Origin: Spirochaetaceae bacterium
Lineage (GTDB): Bacteria; Spirochaetota; Spirochaetia; DSM-27196; SKKC01
DNA length: 8,021 nt
NCBI GenBank assembly: GCA_003552745.1
Contig: PUOG01000203.1
Span: 1-8,021 of the forward strand
Reading direction: 5' to 3'
The notes below the pieces were generated by a model. The model saw nothing but the letters and a program-made list of their open reading frames with translations, was not told the origin of the DNA and did not search any database. Shown in pieces: positions 6,372 to 8,021 of this stretch (position 1 is its first letter; each line of letters begins with the position of its first letter). The translations under genes and the position numbers were made by a program.

Positions 6372-7163
6372 ATCCGGTTGGTCTACGGGGCGCCGAAACC
6401 GCTCGATACCGGTCGCGCGGCCGCTGTTGTCATCGATCTCGAGTACGACTCCCTGGATTTCGAGCTCGCCCCACGCATCTTTGCTACGCTGAGGTACGGC
6501 TGTGAGAAACTTATCGATCTCTACCTTCGGATCGAGGCCGGAGACACCGGTTACACTCCCGGTTCGGCCGCAGTCGGTAATCGTAGCGGTTCCCTTTTCG
6601 GAAACGAACGCATCGACGGTCGGTACCCTCTGCCCGGTGCCGATCGCGGCGGTTACCATTCCGTCGGCGTGCTCACTCATAATCCGTTTCTCCGCGGTCG
6701 TCGTCGCGTGGAAGTCAAGAATGATGATGGATGTCTCACCCTTCATGCGCTCGACGAGCTCCGGCAGAAAGGTATACGGGTTCGACAGATGGACTCGCGG
6801 GAAGCCGCTGAGTCCGAGCAGACTCAGGACGCCGATCCTGATCCCCGCCGACTCGAATATGCGATAGCCGCGCCCCGGATTTCGTGGCGGGAAATTCGCG
6901 GCACGGACCATGTACGGGGCCTTGTCGATGTGCGGGACGATATCTTTTTTGTAGTAGACCTGCTCACCGGCGGTAAGCGCATCGGCACCGAGCTTATGCA
7001 GATAGATCGAGTGATTCTTGCCGATTCCGAAGCCGTTGGTCGCTCCGTCGACATTTGCGATCACGAAGTCGCAGGCGAATTCATCTTTGAGCTCGTCGAG
7101 ACCCGCCTTCACGCAGTATATGCCGGCCTTCCCGACTACCTCGCCGAGAAACAGAATACGCAT
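6354..7163 (-). CDS. YmdB-like (TIGR00282-type) calcineurin-fold protein with altered active site
   Basis: The YmdB family comprises metallophosphoesterases; B. subtilis YmdB hydrolyses 2',3'-cyclic nucleotides. The 269-residue length and overall pattern fit: MRILFLGEVVGK (1-12), DFVIAN (32-37), NGFGI (43-47), KKDI (72-75), RAANFPP (87-93), IIILDFHATTTAEK (146-159), GTATITDCGRTG (191-202). Measured against the metal ligands I recall for the family, several are changed. Asp8 is Glu8, the GEN block has Asp39-Gly40, Asn-His (GNHTWDK) is Glu67-Gln68 in GEQVYYK, and HTH is Gly177-Gln-Arg179. Only the His of LDFHA (His152) is plainly kept. It may be a non-catalytic or repurposed relative, so no symbol is given. 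The ATG at 7163 matches the conserved N-terminus; its ribosome site is weak (AGAGTG). The gene converges on lipB and diverges from hsp20. Confidence 0.85.
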   Translation of the reverse strand: MRILFLGEVVGKAGIYCVKAGLDELKDEFACDFVIANVDGATNGFGIGKNHSIYLHKLGADALTAGEQVYYKKDIVPHIDKAPYMVRAANFPPRNPGRGYRIFESAGIRIGVLSLLGLSGFPRVHLSNPYTFLPELVERMKGETSIIILDFHATTTAEKRIMSEHADGMVTAAIGTGQRVPTVDAFVSEKGTATITDCGRTGSVTGVSGLDPKVEIDKFLTAVPQRSKDAWGELEIQGVVLEIDDNSGRATGIERFRRPVDQPDSESSG

Positions 7164-7214
7164 GCACGCACTCTATCGCGGGCGGGCATCGGAGGCAAAG
7201 CGGTGCGCCGGACG

Positions 7215-7244
7215 CTCGATCTTTTCGAGATGTCGGATTATATT
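7215..7244 (+). promoter_or_regulatory. Candidate hsp20 promoter with upstream dyad
   Basis: TATATT (7239-7244) is a plausible -10 on the plus strand, with a start near 7251. The -35 position is occupied by an inverted repeat, CTCGA (7215-7219) and TCGAG (7225-7229), separated by TCTTT, and not by a consensus -35. That would fit control by a dedicated factor. I see no CIRCE element and no sigma32-type CTTGAA/CCCCAT pair. Confidence 0.35.
7237..7242 (-). promoter_or_regulatory. Candidate -10 element for the ymdB-like gene
   Basis: A perfect TATAAT reads on the minus strand at 7242-7237, about 74 bases before the ymdB-like ATG, in the only AT-rich island of this intergenic region. No TTGACA-like -35 is found at 15-18 bases, so this may be weak or activator-dependent. 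Confidence 0.4.
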
Positions 7245-7272
7245 AACGGTACGGGAGCCGAACCGGTCCCAT

Positions 7273-7343
7273 CCGGCGGCAAGTCAGCCACCGGTACGAG
7301 GGTCGCCTGCACGGGGACCCGACACCTGAATTGAGGAGGTGTT
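7273..7343 (+). promoter_or_regulatory. hsp20 5' leader with SD-sequestering hairpin (candidate RNA thermometer)
   Basis: Three successive hairpins can be drawn by hand in the hsp20 leader. H1 (7273-7294) pairs CCGG and GGC with GCC and CCGG, with one C/A mismatch and a six-base loop. H2 (7300-7320) pairs GGGTC and CC with GG and GACCC, with one G/G mismatch. H3 (7321-7343) pairs ACACCT (7322-7327) with AGGTGT (7337-7342), six Watson-Crick pairs plus a flanking G-U, and buries most of the Shine-Dalgarno GAGGAGGTG (7333-7341), which is five bases from the ATG. Several hairpins with the last masking the ribosome site is the layout of ROSE-type thermometers on small heat-shock genes. The diagnostic ROSE UUGCU-type motif is not seen. 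No folding energies were computed. Confidence 0.45.
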
Positions 7344-7346
7344 CTC

Positions 7347-7925
7347 ATGAAGAACCCTGATTTTATCGACGTCGGCCGCATTATCGACGAGATATTCGAG
7401 GCCGCCGAGGACTTCACGAACGCGTTCAAGGACTCGGTAACGTTCGGAACGGATAAGTTCGCCGGGCTGCGCTTCGGCGAGAAACGCGACTTCTATCCCG
7501 CATACTCGTATCCGCCGGCAAATGTCTACATCACCGAAGATAAGACTATGGTCTTCGAGTTCGCACTCGCAGGCTTCAACGAGGACGATATTACGATCGA
7601 GTTCCGTGGCGACCACATGTTCTTCTCCGCACATGTGTCGGATGACTTGAAACCGGAAGGCGAAGTCCGCTATTTCAAGCGACGACTGAAATTGAAGGAT
7701 ATCCGCTCTCAGAAGTACTACGTCCCCGCCGACAAGTACGACCAGGAGAACGCGAAAGCCGTCTTCCGCAACGGTATTCTACGTGTTACGGTACCGCCGC
7801 ACGAGATCGTTCAACAGAAAGAGGGAGTGCGTATCACAATACGCGGCGAATCGACTGGTAGCGCCAGGAAGAACGGTCCCAAGGGGTCGGGCCCAAAGAG
7901 CGCTACAACCGACACGGAAGGCTGA
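7347..7925 (+). CDS. Small heat shock protein, Hsp20/alpha-crystallin family
   Basis: ATP-independent holdase chaperone that binds unfolding proteins during heat or other stress and assembles into large oligomers. It has 192 residues. The N-terminal arm (1 to about 53) is helical and aromatic (FIDVGRIIDEIFEAAEDFTNAF). The alpha-crystallin domain (about 54-150) runs from YPPANVYITEDKTMVFEFAL through DDITIEF and YFKRRLKLKD to AVFRNGILRVTVPP (138-151), equivalent to the family A-x-x-x-NGvL motif. A C-terminal I-x-I anchor is present as ITI (163-165). The tail (167-192) is polar and rich in Gly, Lys and Ser. It is longer than the typical 140-160 residues because of its arm and tail. The ATG is preceded by a near-perfect GAGGAGGTG at five bases, but that sequence can be masked by an upstream complement. 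A small membrane protein gene follows 14 bases downstream. Confidence 0.95.
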   Translation: MKNPDFIDVGRIIDEIFEAAEDFTNAFKDSVTFGTDKFAGLRFGEKRDFYPAYSYPPANVYITEDKTMVFEFALAGFNEDDITIEFRGDHMFFSAHVSDDLKPEGEVRYFKRRLKLKDIRSQKYYVPADKYDQENAKAVFRNGILRVTVPPHEIVQQKEGVRITIRGESTGSARKNGPKGSGPKSATTDTEG

Positions 7926-7939
7926 AAGGAAGGCAACTG

Positions 7940-8021
7940 ATGTTTTGGGGGCTTATACTCGGTATCGCCATCGGCGTGATCTTCTATCCGCAGATCATGG
8001 TCGGTGTTCGAAAAGCTGTCC
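7940..8021 (+). CDS. Small membrane protein of unknown function (partial, C-terminus off the window)
   Basis: The ATG at 7940 has AAAGGAAGG (7925-7933) six bases upstream, a strong ribosome site that starts at the hsp20 stop codon. The 27 visible residues begin MFWGLILGIAIGVIFYPQIM and then VGVRKAV. A single hydrophobic segment starts at residue 2 and ends near Pro17, followed by a basic residue pair. That looks like an N-terminal membrane anchor with the rest in the cytoplasm. I do not recognise the family from this fragment. Its place 14 bases behind hsp20 suggests co-transcription and possibly a stress- or envelope-related role, which is inference only. Confidence 0.7.
   Translation, partial: MFWGLILGIAIGVIFYPQIMVGVRKAV

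Noticed and set aside
6378..7334. 318-codon open frame on the plus strand opposite the ymdB-like gene
   Set aside because: The minus-strand protein matches the YmdB family over its whole length; this frame is its complement and ends inside the hsp20 leader.
7164..7346. CIRCE element (TTAGCACTC-N9-GAGTGCTAA) or sigma32 promoter upstream of hsp20
   Set aside because: Looked for and not found. Only the CTCGA/TCGAG dyad and a -10-like element are present.
1..8021. Defence system, mobile element, CRISPR array, tRNA or rRNA
   Set aside because: No transposase, integrase, nuclease, repeat-spacer pattern or RNA gene was seen. Every larger coding region is a recognisable housekeeping, envelope, chemotaxis or stress gene.

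Overview
The window is a compact, GC-rich, gene-dense chromosomal stretch from a diderm (Gram-negative), chemotactic bacterium. It carries parts of the Lpt outer-membrane lipid-transport machinery and the CheR/CheB adaptation enzymes. The gene set (Lpt genes without neighbouring Kdo genes, a lipoprotein-type LptC, a YmdB-like protein with altered metal ligands) makes me favour a free-living spirochaete (Spirochaetota). That is an inference from content and order; a deltaproteobacterial-type diderm is the alternative. No mobile element, CRISPR array, tRNA or rRNA is visible, and this looks like housekeeping chromosome rather than an accessory island.

Left part, minus strand, read right to left: pyrG (CTP synthase), lptC, lptA and lptB form one tightly packed operon. 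pyrG abuts lptC, lptC and lptA overlap or lie a few bases apart, and lptA overlaps lptB by 14 nt. lptB runs off the left edge just before its H-loop.

Centre: a 128-bp divergent intergenic region carries back-to-back sigma70-type promoters, one for pyrG and one for cheR. On the plus strand, cheR, cheB and lipB follow with a 6-nt gap and a 4-nt overlap. Chemoreceptor methylation and demethylation genes therefore share a transcription unit with the octanoyltransferase of lipoate synthesis.

Right part: a YmdB/TIGR00282-type gene on the minus strand converges on lipB, and the two coding regions overlap by 18 bp beside a perfect 11-bp inverted repeat. A 183-bp region then separates ymdB from the divergent hsp20 gene. 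It holds an AT-rich island with -10-like elements on both strands, followed by an hsp20 leader that can fold into consecutive hairpins. The last hairpin pairs the Shine-Dalgarno sequence, which suggests an RNA thermometer. After hsp20, a small membrane protein gene starts and is cut by the window edge.

Most notable: (1) the candidate thermometer leader of hsp20; (2) the YmdB-like protein with most canonical metal ligands replaced; (3) the direct pyrG-lptC junction, where some bacteria have Kdo-synthesis genes in between; (4) the unusual pyrG start region, which is either leaderless or led by a four-codon mini-ORF.
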